Assembly (NCBI GenBank): GCA_017654935.2
Contig: CM065700.1
Location: 43,727,570 to 43,791,569, forward strand
Reading direction: 5' to 3'
Origin: Phymorhynchus buccinoides
Lineage: Eukaryota > Mollusca > Gastropoda > Neogastropoda > Raphitomidae
DNA length: 64,000 bases
Shown in pieces: positions 8,878 through 19,145 of this stretch (positions are counted from its first letter, which is position 1; the number at the start of each line of letters is the position of its first letter). Both the position numbers and the translations under genes were made by a program. The notes under the pieces are model-generated. The model worked only from the letters and a program-made list of their open reading frames with translations. It had not been told where the DNA came from and ran no database searches.

Positions 8878-11800
8878 TCAGTAAGCGAAGGCAAAGTTTT
8901 TGTAGCGATAGTTGATGCCGTTTCGTTTCTGCAGCTCCATTCGTTTAGCGCACAGCCCTTCGGACAGCCAGTCTTCGTGGACGTTGAAGGTGGCCTTTCG
9001 CCGGGGGATGGTGTTGAGGAAGAACGTCTCCTTGCTCTCCATGTGCACCTTGGGAGGCTCCGGGGCCATCACCGGATCGTCGCATTTCACCGTGTACGGC
9101 AAACGTTTGGTGATTTTCCTGTAAAAAGAGATTTTAATGGGTTTAACCCTTTCACCGCCAAAGTCGCATTTTAGCACCACAAATGATTTAACACCTATGT
9201 CACTAAAAGGCATCAAATGAGGGTCTAATATCCAGTGACCTTATGTTTTCTTTTGGGGGGTAAGGATATTTTGCATGGAGGTAAGGACGAAATAGGCCCT
9301 ATTTTATTAACACCCATGTCACAGAGGAATCCCCAATACATGCAGACAGAATTTTTTCTCTATATCCAGGTAAGTTTAATGGAAATTTTGGACTGAAAAA
9401 ATGGCTGGCGTTGAAAGGGTTAAGGAGGATATGTTTGGGTTATGTTCTTGTGAAGACCTTACAATGTGTAGGGCTACGAGTAGTCGGCTTTTTGTGAAAA
9501 AATAAATATTTCAGTGAAAATCGCAAATACTGTCTTTTTACAAGAATACAAGTCTGTCAAATGCATGAATAGACGATTTTCAGAAAAAAAATAGAATGTG
9601 TGTTTTTACTACAAAATTGGATTGTCCCCCATGAAATAGTAGGACAAAAACAAGGTGTTTGTCCTACCAAGTAATGAAAGGTCACTCGTGCAGACTGCAA
9701 AATTATGTCCCTTGACTATTTGCGAACATATCCTTGGGTGAGCACCCTTGAATAGGGGACCAGTTTTTTTGTTTTTTTTTATCCAGGCTCCCCTTCGATC
9801 TTACCAATACCTGAGGGAGATCATAATGCACATAGTTCAGACACTAACTAAACTAAAAATAAGATATTTCATTGTATAACACAACAGCTTGATTGTCTTT
9901 CTATAAAATTGCACTTAGTTTGGTAAGGTGAACTAGGCCGTTTCTCCGTAAAAGGCATATTACATTGTATATGGCAAATACAGTTGGCTAGAAACACGTA
10001 CCACACGCATACTTCTTTTAAAAACTACATGTAAAAAATAACGTGAACGTACACTACATCAAAGAATTTAGACCTCTATCCAGTCACTGCCGTTTACAAT
10101 TACATTTCTAAATGCACATGTGCTTGAGACAGTTTGGGCCAGCTACCGTATTTTCCGGACTATAAGGCGATACTTTTTTTCCCCAGACTGACACCCCTGC
10201 GCCTTATAATGTGACTGATAATACAGTAAGAAACTATAGTAACAAAATCTGAAATTTGTGTAAATGTTTGTTGCTGGGGGTTTTTGGGGGGTGGGTGGGT
10301 TGCGCCTGCGCCTTATAGTGAGAAAATTACGGTAATTGCATGCATACCTCATTTCTTCAGCAATTATAGGCTTAGCGCAAAACCAGAGCTATGCAATGGA
10401 CAGACAGCCACAGACACTTCTTCTTCTTCTGCGTTCCCAGGCCAAAAGGCCATAATGGGTAAGCTTCCCGTGTGTAATGTGCACACTCTTTTCATATTTT
10501 CGTACTTCCAGATGTGTCCGGTTTTCAGTTTTCACTGGTCTCCCCGCTGCGTACAGCCGACACATTCCGATTTCGGAGGAGCTCAAAGGAGAAACATTAT
10601 TTGGAAGACTGTTTTTTTGAAAAAAGGCAGGAGAATGGGCCAATAAGTCAGAAAGATAGTAGATGATAGAAAGCAAAAAAGGAAAAGGCAGAGTCAAAGA
10701 GAGTGGCAGATTAGAGGAAGTTATTACAAGCACAGAACTTCCAGAAGGAGGGGGAACTATTTATACAAAAGAAGCCCGTTATCCCCACAGGGAGAGACTC
10801 ATGGAGGGGAGGGGTTGGGGTCGTCCAGCTCCCAGTATGGAGGCACGAGGCATCCACCCAGTGCCCCACACAGACACTCGACTCACTTGACATTGTAAGG
10901 GTCTCCATGCACCTCAGCCCTCCACCCGTACTTATCCACCACCTGCGTGTAATCGGGGCTAGGCGAGCGGTCCTCCTCGATATGCAGATCCTCCAGACTG
11001 GGGGTGGGGGGCAGGGGGTTCATGGGCCTCTGCTGAAACGCCGGGGGCCAGGCCTCATCCTCCCAGGCAACTTTATACATCTCCTCATCGCTCATGTTGG
11101 TTAGACTCAGCTGAGCCGCTTGGAAACTCTGCGGAGCGTAAACGGCCGTGTCCGAAGCCGCGCGAGACGGTCGGGCGGAGTACACCGGCCGCTGAGGGAT
11201 TTCAGGTTTGTCCCGACGCGTCGTCGCGCTCTGGATGCGGGCTTTTCGAGCCGCGGGGCTCTCGCGAGCCGAGCTGGGAGCAGTGGGTGGGCGAGGCGTC
11301 TTCTTCTGCTGTTGGAGCTGCTGCTGCCGTAGCATGTTGTCGAAGCGGCGTTGTTTCTCCAGCTGTTTTCTCCGGTCGTCTTTTTCTTTCTTCATCTGCT
11401 GGTGGTACTCGTCTTGCGCAATCTTCCTCGCCATGATCCCGTCAGCGCTGCCCAGCGACGCTTTGGAGGAGACGGAGTGCTGGGGGGTGGGAGTGCGGGG
11501 GTAGCAATCCGGCCAGTAGATGGTAGGGGGGGAGTGGATTTCGACGGTACCATCTCCGTTGGGGATGAAGACGTAGCCGGAATCCCCGCCCACTCCTGGT
11601 GCTTTGGGGGGTAGCGGAGTGCCGAACACTTCTTCTGTGGCGTTGGAAGGCACGAAAGGTTTGTCGTACTTGCTCATGATCTGCTGGGTCGGCCAGTGGA
11701 TGTCCGGTTTGTTCTCCGCCTGTGGGTGATTGAATGAAATTCCATGAAATTATCCTTTATTTTTATATGTTGAGTAAGGGCACACACACACATTAGATCT

Positions 11801-13785
11801 GAAATCTGTAAGTTCCGTGCGGAAACCGCACTTATAAAAGAAATAAGCGGACAGGATTGCGCATGAGTTTCCGCGTGTAATGTGCACACTCTTTCATATT
11901 TTCTTACTTCCAGATCGTTTTTAACGGATTGCGCATGAGTTTCCGTGTGTAATGTGCACACTCTTTCATATTTCTTACTTCCAGATCTTCTGTTTAACGG
12001 ATTGCGCATGAGTTTCCGTGTGTAATGTGCACACTCTTTCATATTTCTTACTTCCAGATCTTCTATTTAACGGATTGCGCATGAGTTTCCACGTGTAATG
12101 TGCACACTCTTTCATATTTCTTACTTCCAGATCTTCTGTTTAACGGATTGCGCATGAGTTTCCGTGTGTAATGTGCACACTCTTTCATATTTCTTACTTC
12201 CAGATCTTCTATTAACGGATTACGCATGGGTTTCCAGTGTAATGTGCACTCTCTTTCATATTTCTTACTTCCAGATCTTCTGTTTAACGGATTGCGCATG
12301 AGTTTCCACGTGTAATGTGCACACTCTTTCATATTTCTTACTTCCAGATTTTTTGGGGGCGGATTGCGCATGAACTTTCTGCACGGAAGTAATCTGCATA
12401 CATGTGCACACAGCCTAAGTCTTTACAAAAGCCAAAAAGGATTGAATATATATTTGAATGTATAAAAATGTTCATTTATTTTCTAAATGCTGAGAGTGTC
12501 ATTACTACACGATTATCACATTATTTCTACAAGTTAAATACTGACAAAAAAAGGCGTGTGAGGATTCATATGTTAGAATGTCATCACTACAAGATTTAAC
12601 ATTTTCATATTATCTCTTCAATGTACTTAAAGAATAGCATGTGAAGATTCATCAAGTTGAAACTTTAGGAATCCTCACTGACACATGTGATTCTGTTGAA
12701 ACTTTACTTGGTCAAAAACTCACGAACACCCTTGCGAAAGCACACATTTTTTACTTTAATATCTTTTTCATAAACAAACTTCTTTAAAAATGGCAGCAAA
12801 TATCACATATGTGGAAACATAACAATTCAGGAAAAGAAAGTGGGAGTGGAGCCGTTGAGCCTTGCTTGCCAAATTTAAAGCAGTCACAATCTCCGTCACA
12901 ATCTCCATCTGTTGAAACTGTAGGAAGCCTGACATGCTACTATTTGTTTTTTATGTTGCTAGACTTTAACTTTTTGATGTCATCAGTTTAATTTAATTAA
13001 TTGACCTCAGGGACCCCCCCATTTGGGGGTCTATGAAGCACTAAAATTCTAAAGGACCCTCTAAAAGAATGTGCAGAGGGTTCCAGGGATGCACTAGAAA
13101 AATTCTTTTTAGCATTCACAACGCCACTGGGACCCTCTATCCTGCCTCTAAGACCCTCTATATTGTAAGTGAAGGAGTCCCTGGGACCCCTTGTTTTGCG
13201 GGACGATTAAGAGCCCTGTTACCTGTTCATCAAGATCCTGTTTCTTGTCAGAATCTGATTTGGGCTGTTCTGCGCCTGCGGAGTCTGGCGCCACCACACC
13301 CCACGTAGTCTCCTCGGGGGCCCTCTTCCACTGGGGTTTGGGGATGCTGCCCATTTTGGGCACGGGCCGGAATTTGGGCACCGGCACGCTTCTGGCCCGG
13401 GCACTGCCGGCCCGAGGCGGGCCCGACGACCGGCCCGACATGCGGCCGGAAGTGGCCGGGCGGGAAGAGGGCGGGGAGGGGGTGGGGGAAATGCCTTTGA
13501 TGATGAAGGCGGGTTCCGGGGGTTCCACCATGGGGTTGTAGTAGCCCGAGTCTTTGAATTTGTACAGGCATTCCAGGTCTGTGAATATACAAGAGGGTAG
13601 GCGCACATGTATGTATGTATACAAAAGGGTAGATGCACACAAAAAATCCAGGTGTAGGTACAATTAAGGGTAAATACACTAATGGTATAACTGTATAATT
13701 ACACTGGTAATAAATTGTTATGTAAATTCTGAGGGCAAATACTGAAATAGTGGCTACTTCCCACTCTGTATGTTGGCGTTTTTCT

Positions 13786-13816
<31 letters not shown>

Positions 13817-14753
13817 AAAATGAGAGCAAGCACGGGAAAAGAAAGAAAGAAGAAAGTAAGAAAGAAGAAAGAAAGCAAGAAAGAAGGCAAAAAGAAAGAA
13901 AGAAAGAAAGAAAGAAGAAAGAAAAAAAGAAAGAAAGAAAGAAGAAAGAAGAGAAAGAAAGAAAGAAAGAAAAGAAAAGAAAGAAAGAAAAAAGAGAAGC
14001 AAGAGAGAAAGAAAGAAAGAAAGAAAGAAAGCAGAAGAAGGAGAAGAAGAAAGAAGAAAGAAAGAAAGAAAGCAAGAAAGAGAGCAAGCAAGGAAGAAAG
14101 AAGAAAGAAGAAAGAAAGAAAGCAAGAGAAGCAAGAAAGAAAGAAAGAAAAGAAAGAAAGAAAGAAAGAAAGAAAGCAAGCAAGAAAGAAAGAAAGAAAG
14201 AAAGAAAGAAAAAGCAAGAAAGAGCAAGCAAGGAAGAAAGAAAGAAAGAAAGAAAGAGAGCAAGCAAGAAAGCAAGAAAGAAAACAAGAAAGAAAGAAAG
14301 AAAGAAAAAAAGAAAGAAGAAAGAAAAAAACAAATGAAAGAAAGAAAGAAAGAAATCTCAAAGAGGCTAACTTTAGGTGAGGGGGGTGGGGGTGGGGGTT
14401 GATTGTTACTGCCCAAAGTACATGAATGAAATTCACAACAACTCATGGTATGGAGTCGGCAGGATTATGCACAGAAATTTATCATCTCCGTCCATTTCCT
14501 TTGGTTTGAAAAAAAAGGAAAGAAAGAAAGAGAGAGATTATGGTAAGGGGTGGGGTGATTTTTGCAGCTAAAGGAACACATTACCACTCATACTTCTACT
14601 CTTTCGTCTTTGTCCACAGCCACTTCAAAACAAATAACAGGTAAATTCTCTGCCTTCTTTCAAGTCTTCTCTCAAAACCACTTTATTTTGATCCTAATTT
14701 GTGTCCTTCCATTTCTACTGACCTTCCCTCTTCTGTGTGTGTGTGTGTGTGTG

Positions 14754-14804
<51 letters not shown>

Positions 14805-16182
14805 GTGTTGTGTGTTGCGTGCATGCATGTGGGTGTGGGGGTGTGCGTGTGCGTGCGTGTGTGTGTGTTTGTGTGCGCATGTGGTGTTCTTGCTTAAGTG
14901 ATCTCTTTTTTGTCGATTATTTATACTATTTATTATTACCATTCTTATTATTATGTATCTTATTATTTTATAAGCGCTTAGGGCTTTTTAAGAGTAAGCG
15001 CAAGGAAATGCTCATTATTATTATTATTAATATTATAAATAAGATCCACAAGTAATCAATAATAAACAGGTAAAGGGTGGGATGATTTTTGCTCAGCAAG
15101 ATATTTGGCATAAAATTACCATTATATATATAGCATTCAAAACAATGGAAAAAACCCACAAGTGGGACGACTGTGGTGTAAATTTAAATGTCATTAGTTA
15201 TGCAAATATTTCGGGCTACTGCCCTTTGACCATGCCTGTCTCCTTCTGCCAGAAAGAGTCACATTTAAAATACATGTAGAATGATTAAAATTCACAGATA
15301 TTAAAAAACTAGAAGAAATTAAAAGCAAGGGTAGGGTGAGTTAGTGCCGAGCTGATGAGACTCCCTAGAGTCGAAACAGCTGTCCTCGGCTGGGTTCTGC
15401 CATTGCCTCCCTAATAAGGAGGAAAAACTAAGCTAGCACTCTTTGTTTTTTTTTTTAGAACATAGATCAAGATACCAAATTAGCATATATAACTGGTTTT
15501 TGGTTTTAATGTTTGTTTCAAAGACATAGGGACACATATGTTTTAAACAATTTTCCGGTAAAGGTCCGCCTGCATTTCTCGGTTAATTCCATTTTCCCGT
15601 TTTTGCCTTTCTTACCAAACATAAAGCTGTATTTTATGAACCTATTTAGCTAATAACCTGTTTGGAATACTAACCCTTATAATCCCTAACCCTAGGCCAT
15701 TATCTAATAGGACCCCCCCCTATGTATTGCAGTACACAGCGCCATTTGTCACAGTCGTGGTTCATTGCGTTTTCCCGTCTTATAGGGGGGGGGGGGGGGG
15801 GGGGGGGGGGGGGTGTAGTTAGGTTTAGGTAGGGATAGGGTTAGTATTCCAAAAAGGTTATTTAGCTAAAAAGGTTAATAAAATACAACTTTATGTTTGG
15901 TAAGAAAGGCAAAAACGGAAAATTGCAATTAACCGAGAAATGCAGGGGGGGGGGGGGGGGGGGGGGGGACACATCTTTACCTTCACCCCAATTTTCCTAT
16001 ATATATATATATATATACCTCTATTCTTGGTGCCATTTTTGATTTTAAAGAAAGACAGCAAAATGAAATAAATAAAAAGACTTACGGTAAGGGGTGGGCT
16101 GGTTCTTGCTGAGGTAAACATCTCGCACGGATGGATACCACCCATACGTCTGCTCCTTGTTCATCTTCTTCGTCGGCCTCAT
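8878..16182 (-). CDS. Complete four-exon gene, 508-residue protein of unknown function
   Basis: Coding exons on the minus strand: 16086-16182, 13223-13578, 10887-11719 and 8878-9118. All junctions are GT-AG and the phases agree (97+356+833+241 = 1527 nt, 509 codons including TGA). The start ATG at 16182 follows GGTAATC. The protein opens MRPTKKMNKEQTYGWYPSVR; residues about 33-65 read as a Tyr/Pro-rich block (YKFKDSGYYNPMVEPPEPAF). A Pro/Ser/Arg-rich low-complexity stretch follows. A Lys/Glu/Gln-rich, probably helical or coiled-coil segment spans about 248-291 (DEYHQQMKKEKDDRRKQLEK). The end is ELQKRNGINYRYKNFAFAY. There is no signal peptide or membrane helix, so it is probably intracellular. 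The short aromatic blocks in disordered sequence recall ciliary or microtubule-associated proteins, but that is inference; I do not recognise the family. Confidence 0.85.
9145..9421. mobile_element. MITE with TTAACCCTTTCACCGCCA ends, 277 bp
   Basis: TTAACCCTTTCACCGCCAAA at the left pairs with GGCGTTGAAAGGGTTAA at the right. The TTAA at both outer ends suggests a piggyBac/Kolobok-type TTAA target. It lies 27 bases upstream of the last exon's acceptor. Copies or pieces lie at 4.26, 5.36, 47.6 and 48.2 kb. Confidence 0.8.
10146..10332. mobile_element. MITE with CCGGACTATAAGGCG ends, 187 bp
   Basis: CCGTATTTTCCGGACTATAA pairs with an inverted end GCGCCTTATAG...ATTACGG, flanked by TA/TA. The rest of the 9.43-10.88 kb intron is AT-rich with no other gene. 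Confidence 0.75.
10417..10880 (+). repeat. D1 repeat, A-type, carrying an insert from the 73-bp minisatellite
   Basis: It has full A-type D1 landmarks. Between CATAATGGGTAAG and GTGTCCGGTTTTCAG other copies have only about 10 bases. Here, at 10,463-10,513, there are about 50 bases reading GTGTGTAATGTGCACACTC and ATATTTTCGTACTTCCAGAT, which is most of one unit of the array at 11.85-12.37 kb. It ends at the splice donor of the third coding exon. Confidence 0.8.
11851..12375. repeat. 73-bp minisatellite, about 7 copies
   Basis: Units start at ATTGCGCATGAGTTTCC (near 11,855, 11,928, 12,001, 12,074, 12,147, 12,219, 12,292, 12,364), each followed by AATGTGCACACTCTTTCATA and TTCTTACTTCCAGATCTTCT. 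The period is about 73 bp with high identity. It lies in intron 2 of the 508-codon gene. Confidence 0.9.
12480..12660. repeat. Degenerate two-copy tandem repeat
   Basis: GTCATTACTACACGATT ... GTGAGGATTCATATGTT is followed by GTCATCACTACAAGATT ... GTGAAGATTCATCAAGTT, a unit of about 85 bp. The remainder of 12.66-13.22 kb shows only short CT/GGGACC words and no gene. Confidence 0.5.
13790..14360 (+). repeat. (GAAA)n purine microsatellite, about 570 bp
   Basis: Almost pure GAAA/GAA on the plus strand with sporadic GCAA and GAGA. The open frames through it (poly-Lys/Glu or Phe/Leu/Ser) are composition artefacts. It lies in intron 1 of the 508-codon gene. Confidence 0.95.
14530..14625 (-). pseudogene. 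Possible decayed copy of the first coding exon's 3' end
   Basis: GGTAAGGGGTGGGGTGATTT matches the first-exon end at 16,086-16,110 (GGTAAGGGGTGGGCTGGTTC). ACCACTCATACTTCTACTCT then matches ACCACCCATACGTCTGCTCC. A weaker third instance starts at 15,070 (GGTAAAGGGTGGGATGATTT). The frame is not preserved. Confidence 0.45.
14735..14885 (+). repeat. (TG)n microsatellite
   Basis: A long TG run broken by TTG and CG steps, followed at 14,940-15,040 by a module with AAGCGCTTAGGGC and ATTATTATTATT. That module recurs at 27.65, 28.13, 46.41, 47.80, 53.14 and 60.64 kb and looks like a SINE/LINE 3' tail. Confidence 0.9.
15545..15960. mobile_element. Large inverted repeat with G-homopolymer spacer
   Basis: Left words TGCATTTCTCGGTTAATT, TTACCAAACATAAAG and GGAATACTAACCC recur inverted on the right (GGGTTAGTATTCC, CTTTATGTTTGGTAAG, AATTAACCGAGAAATGCA). 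Arms are about 170 bp. G runs lie at 15,785-15,812 and 15,945-15,968. Probably a MITE. Confidence 0.7.
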
Positions 16183-16285
16183 GATTACCGTTTTCTCTCT
16201 TCAGTTACTGTGAAGAGCAGCCCTCTGCAATCACACACAACGCAAAACTATAAAGCAAAACTGCCATTATTTTCTTTGCATATTT

Positions 16286-16425
16286 TTTCGGCTATATCCA
16301 CATTTTCGCCCTTAACTGGCTTAAGGGAGATCATTTGATGACAGAAAAGAGCAAAACAGGTGGCTAGCTCTTTCCATCATCAGATTATCTCCTCTTACGG
16401 GCGAAAATGTGGATTTTGCCTATTT
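16286..16425. repeat. Inverted repeat upstream of the 508-codon gene
   Basis: ATCCACATTTTCGCCC at the left and GGGCGAAAATGTGGAT at the right, with inner CTTAAGGGAGATCAT/ATTATCTCCTCTTA also paired. It is a short MITE about 100-240 bp upstream of the start codon, in the 5' UTR/promoter zone. Confidence 0.65.
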
Positions 16426-16829
16426 TTCACACAAACGTGCAGTGCCTAAATGATTTCACACACACTGACAGGACGTCCTACATTGTACACACACAATGCG
16501 ACATGCACAGTGACACACACATCCATACACAGAATCTATGCCACAGTATGTCTACATAATGACACAAACACATCAGGTCAGGTCAGGTCAGGTCAAATAG
16601 GACAGCTAGGCCTTGCGGCCTCTCAAGTGTCTTCTCAAATTAGATTTATTTTGTGCTCGGTTGGCACAGCTGTGACATTTATTTATAATTTGGAACACAC
16701 ACACACATGTATACACGTGCGCGCACACATACACACACAAAGGGTAGATGATTGAGAGGAAGTCTAATCTAAACTTATAAGATCTTTAACAATATTTTTT
16801 TTTTTTTTTTTTTCTTTTTTTTTGGCTGT

Positions 16830-17245
16830 CCCATCTTCTGGTCCCGTACAGTGGCGTTGCTCCCACGCCGCTCATTCCGAATCCCAATTCGCAGCCACAC
16901 CCGGTTTGTTATTAGGTCGCAGAATCCGAGACCAGCAGTCCAAGGGGGAGCGAATCTATGTTACTTTTTTTTTGTTAGGCCGTCAGGAGGCAACCAACCG
17001 AGGAGACACTGCACTTCTGCTGAGTCACTTCGGTGGAGTTCAGTGGAGCCTGTTCTGAGCGGACAGCACTTACTAAGCCCCCCTACTGACGACACTATTC
17101 TCTTAGTCGCGGAGCCAACGTGAGTGAGTGTCCTCCTCCGAGGGCGCCACCACGACCGTCCACCGACAGCTCCCAGAACACACTGATCCCAATGACTTTG
17201 ACCCGAACGCACCAAGGCATAGACTGGATTGGAAATTGAAACTGA
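16830..17245 (+). repeat. Dispersed repeat D2, copy 2
   Basis: Inverted relative to the copy at 3296-3956, sharing TCCCATCTTCTG, CAGTCCAAGGGGGAGCGAAT, CGGTGGAGTTCAGTGGAGCC and ACGCACCAAGGCATAGACTG. A T-run at 16,790-16,823 precedes it. Confidence 0.7.
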
Positions 17246-17299
17246 GGTCACCATGAGACTGAGAGCAGGGCATGCAAAGCCACAGAATTTGAGATATTT

Positions 17300-17692
17300 T
17301 TTTTAAATTTGATGATTGATGGAAAATGAGGCTGATGATAACGATGATGATGATGATGCTATGGAGTTCCGTATCGGTCCTGAGACTATGTGACAGGGCT
17401 GTATTCTACGCTTCCTTTCATAATGATATCCAGGCGTTAACCAGGCCCGAGAACTACAGACACCTGCAGTGTTGGTCATGTAATTAGAGCAACACTCTCT
17501 CAGAATACGCATCCGTTAAGCGGATGAAACTCGACTGTGTGGTTTCAGTCTTCCCATTGAGCCCATAGCCACTCACTCTGGGTAGGAGTCGGTCCAGGAA
17601 CGAAAAAAAACCCCTCGCCTCTGATGGGATTCGAACCCAAGACCTCCCAGCCAGTAGTCCGCGACGCTAGCCACTACACCACGGCGGCTGAA
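17300..17692 (-). mobile_element. tRNA-derived SINE
   Basis: On the minus strand a tRNA-like head at 17,692-17,620 has an A-box word TGGTGTAGTGGCTAG and a B-box GGTTCGAATCC about 40 bases on. An unrelated body follows, with a simple tail of ATCATC units (17,340-17,365). The acceptor stem does not close, so it is a SINE head and not a tRNA gene. Confidence 0.75.
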
Positions 17693-17799
17693 ACAAAAAA
17701 CACCTTAGGTTACAGTATTTTACTAACCACACGGCGATACTTTTTCCCCAGATGAGACTCCTGCGTCTTACACTGTAATATGACTAACAAGGTACAGTG

Positions 17800-18705
17800 G
17801 AACCTCCTTATAAGACTTCCTCCCACATAAGACCTACTTCTCTGAGACACATTGCCCTTCTTTGTAAGTACAGTGGAGCCTCCCTTATAAGACTCCCTCC
17901 CACATAAGACCTACTTCTGAAGACATTGCCCTTCTTTGTAAGTACAGTGGAACCTCCCTTATAAGACTCCCTCCCATATAAGACCTACTTCTCTGAGACA
18001 CTGCCCTTCTTTGTAAGTACAGTGGAACCTCCCTTATTAACGACTCCCTCCCACATAAGGACCTACTTCTCTGAGACACTGCCCTTCTTTGTAAGTACAG
18101 TGAAACCTCCCTTATAAGACTCCCTCCAACATAAGACCTACTTCTCTGAGACATTGCCCTTCTTTGTAAGTACAGTTTTTAAATTACCTCCCTTATAAGA
18201 CTCCCTCCATATAAGACCTACTTCTCTGAGACACTGCCCTTCTTTGTAAGTACAGTGGGAACCTCCCTTATAAGACCTCCCATTATAAGGACCCCTCCCA
18301 TATAAGACCTACTTCTCTGAGACACTGCCCTTCTTTGTAAGTACAGTGGAATCCTCACTTATAAGACCTCCATTATAAGACTCCCTCCCACATAAGACCT
18401 ACTTCTCAGAGACTCTGCCCTTCTTTGTAAGTATTAAAATTACCCCCCTTATAAGACCCCTCCCTTATAAGACCCCTCATTTAGGATGATTTTTGATGGT
18501 CTTATAAGGGAGGTTCCACTGTATTAAAATTACCTCCCAGATAAGACCCCCGTCCCTTATAAGATTTCATTTTGGATGATTTTGAAGGTCTTATAAGGGA
18601 GGTTCCACTGTATTAAATTACCTCCCTCATAAGACCCCTCCCTCATAAGACCTCATTTTGGATGATTTTTGAAGGTCTTTATAAGGGAGGTTCCACTGTA
18701 GTGAA
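17800..18705. repeat. Tandem array of pogo-like MITE ends
   Basis: About 7-8 units of 65-75 bp (ACAGTGGAACCTCCCTTATA, ACTCCCTCCCACATAAGACC, TACTTCTCTGAGACA, TGCCCTTCTTTGTAAGT) are followed by three inverted units (GGTCTTATAAGGGAGGTTCC). It is an amplification of the terminal part of the 428-760 MITE. A noisier mirror copy is at 36,880-37,640. Confidence 0.9.
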
Positions 18706-18719
18706 GAAAATATAAAAGC

Positions 18720-19145
18720 CGGAGCCGCTGTAGCTCAGTTGGCAAGTCTAAGTCACTAGCTCGTAATCCTTCAGGTTTGCGAGTGCACGGGTTCAAACCC
18801 AGCTCGGTTCAAAGTGGTGTGTCCTTCAAGGAAAGGCACTTTACTCCTATTTTCCTCACTCCACCCAGGTGTAAATGGGTACCTGACGTCAGTTGGGGGG
18901 AAAAGTCCTTCGGATGAGACTTTTCAAAAACCGAGGTCCCGTGTGCGAACGCATGCACAAGATCTTGCACACACGTTAAAGCCCATCCCAATATTCGGTA
19001 CGAGTAGGCCGTGTGTGCCGGTGGGATGGATGACACGAATTCACATAGCACGCATCCTGTGACCGCTATTAATGGTCTGAATGAAGACCGGTGAGCGCAT
19101 GGGCAGGATAAACATCCCCAACTGGAAGAAGAAGAAGAAGAAAAG
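18720..19145 (+). mobile_element. tRNA-derived SINE, left-arm copy
   Basis: The head has A-box GTAGCTCAGTTGGCAAG and B-box GGGTTCAAACCC. The body follows (GTGTCCTTCAAGGAAAGGCA, CACCCAGGTGTAAATGGGTA, ATGAAGACCGGTGAGCGCAT), and the tail is (GAA)n. This is a classic pol III SINE layout of about 425 bp. Confidence 0.9.

Noticed and set aside
11851..12375. Regular 73-bp repeats resembling a CRISPR array
   Set aside because: There are no distinct repeat and spacer segments; the whole 73-bp unit is repeated with high identity, in an intron of a spliced animal gene.
13748..14446. Lys/Glu-rich and Phe/Leu/Ser-rich frames of up to 360 codons
   Set aside because: They are produced by the (GAAA)n tract on either strand.
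16568..16600. AGGTC repeats as a nuclear-receptor response element
   Set aside because: Four to five abutting AGGTC units form a short simple repeat; half-sites overlap and no spacing typical of receptor dimers is present.
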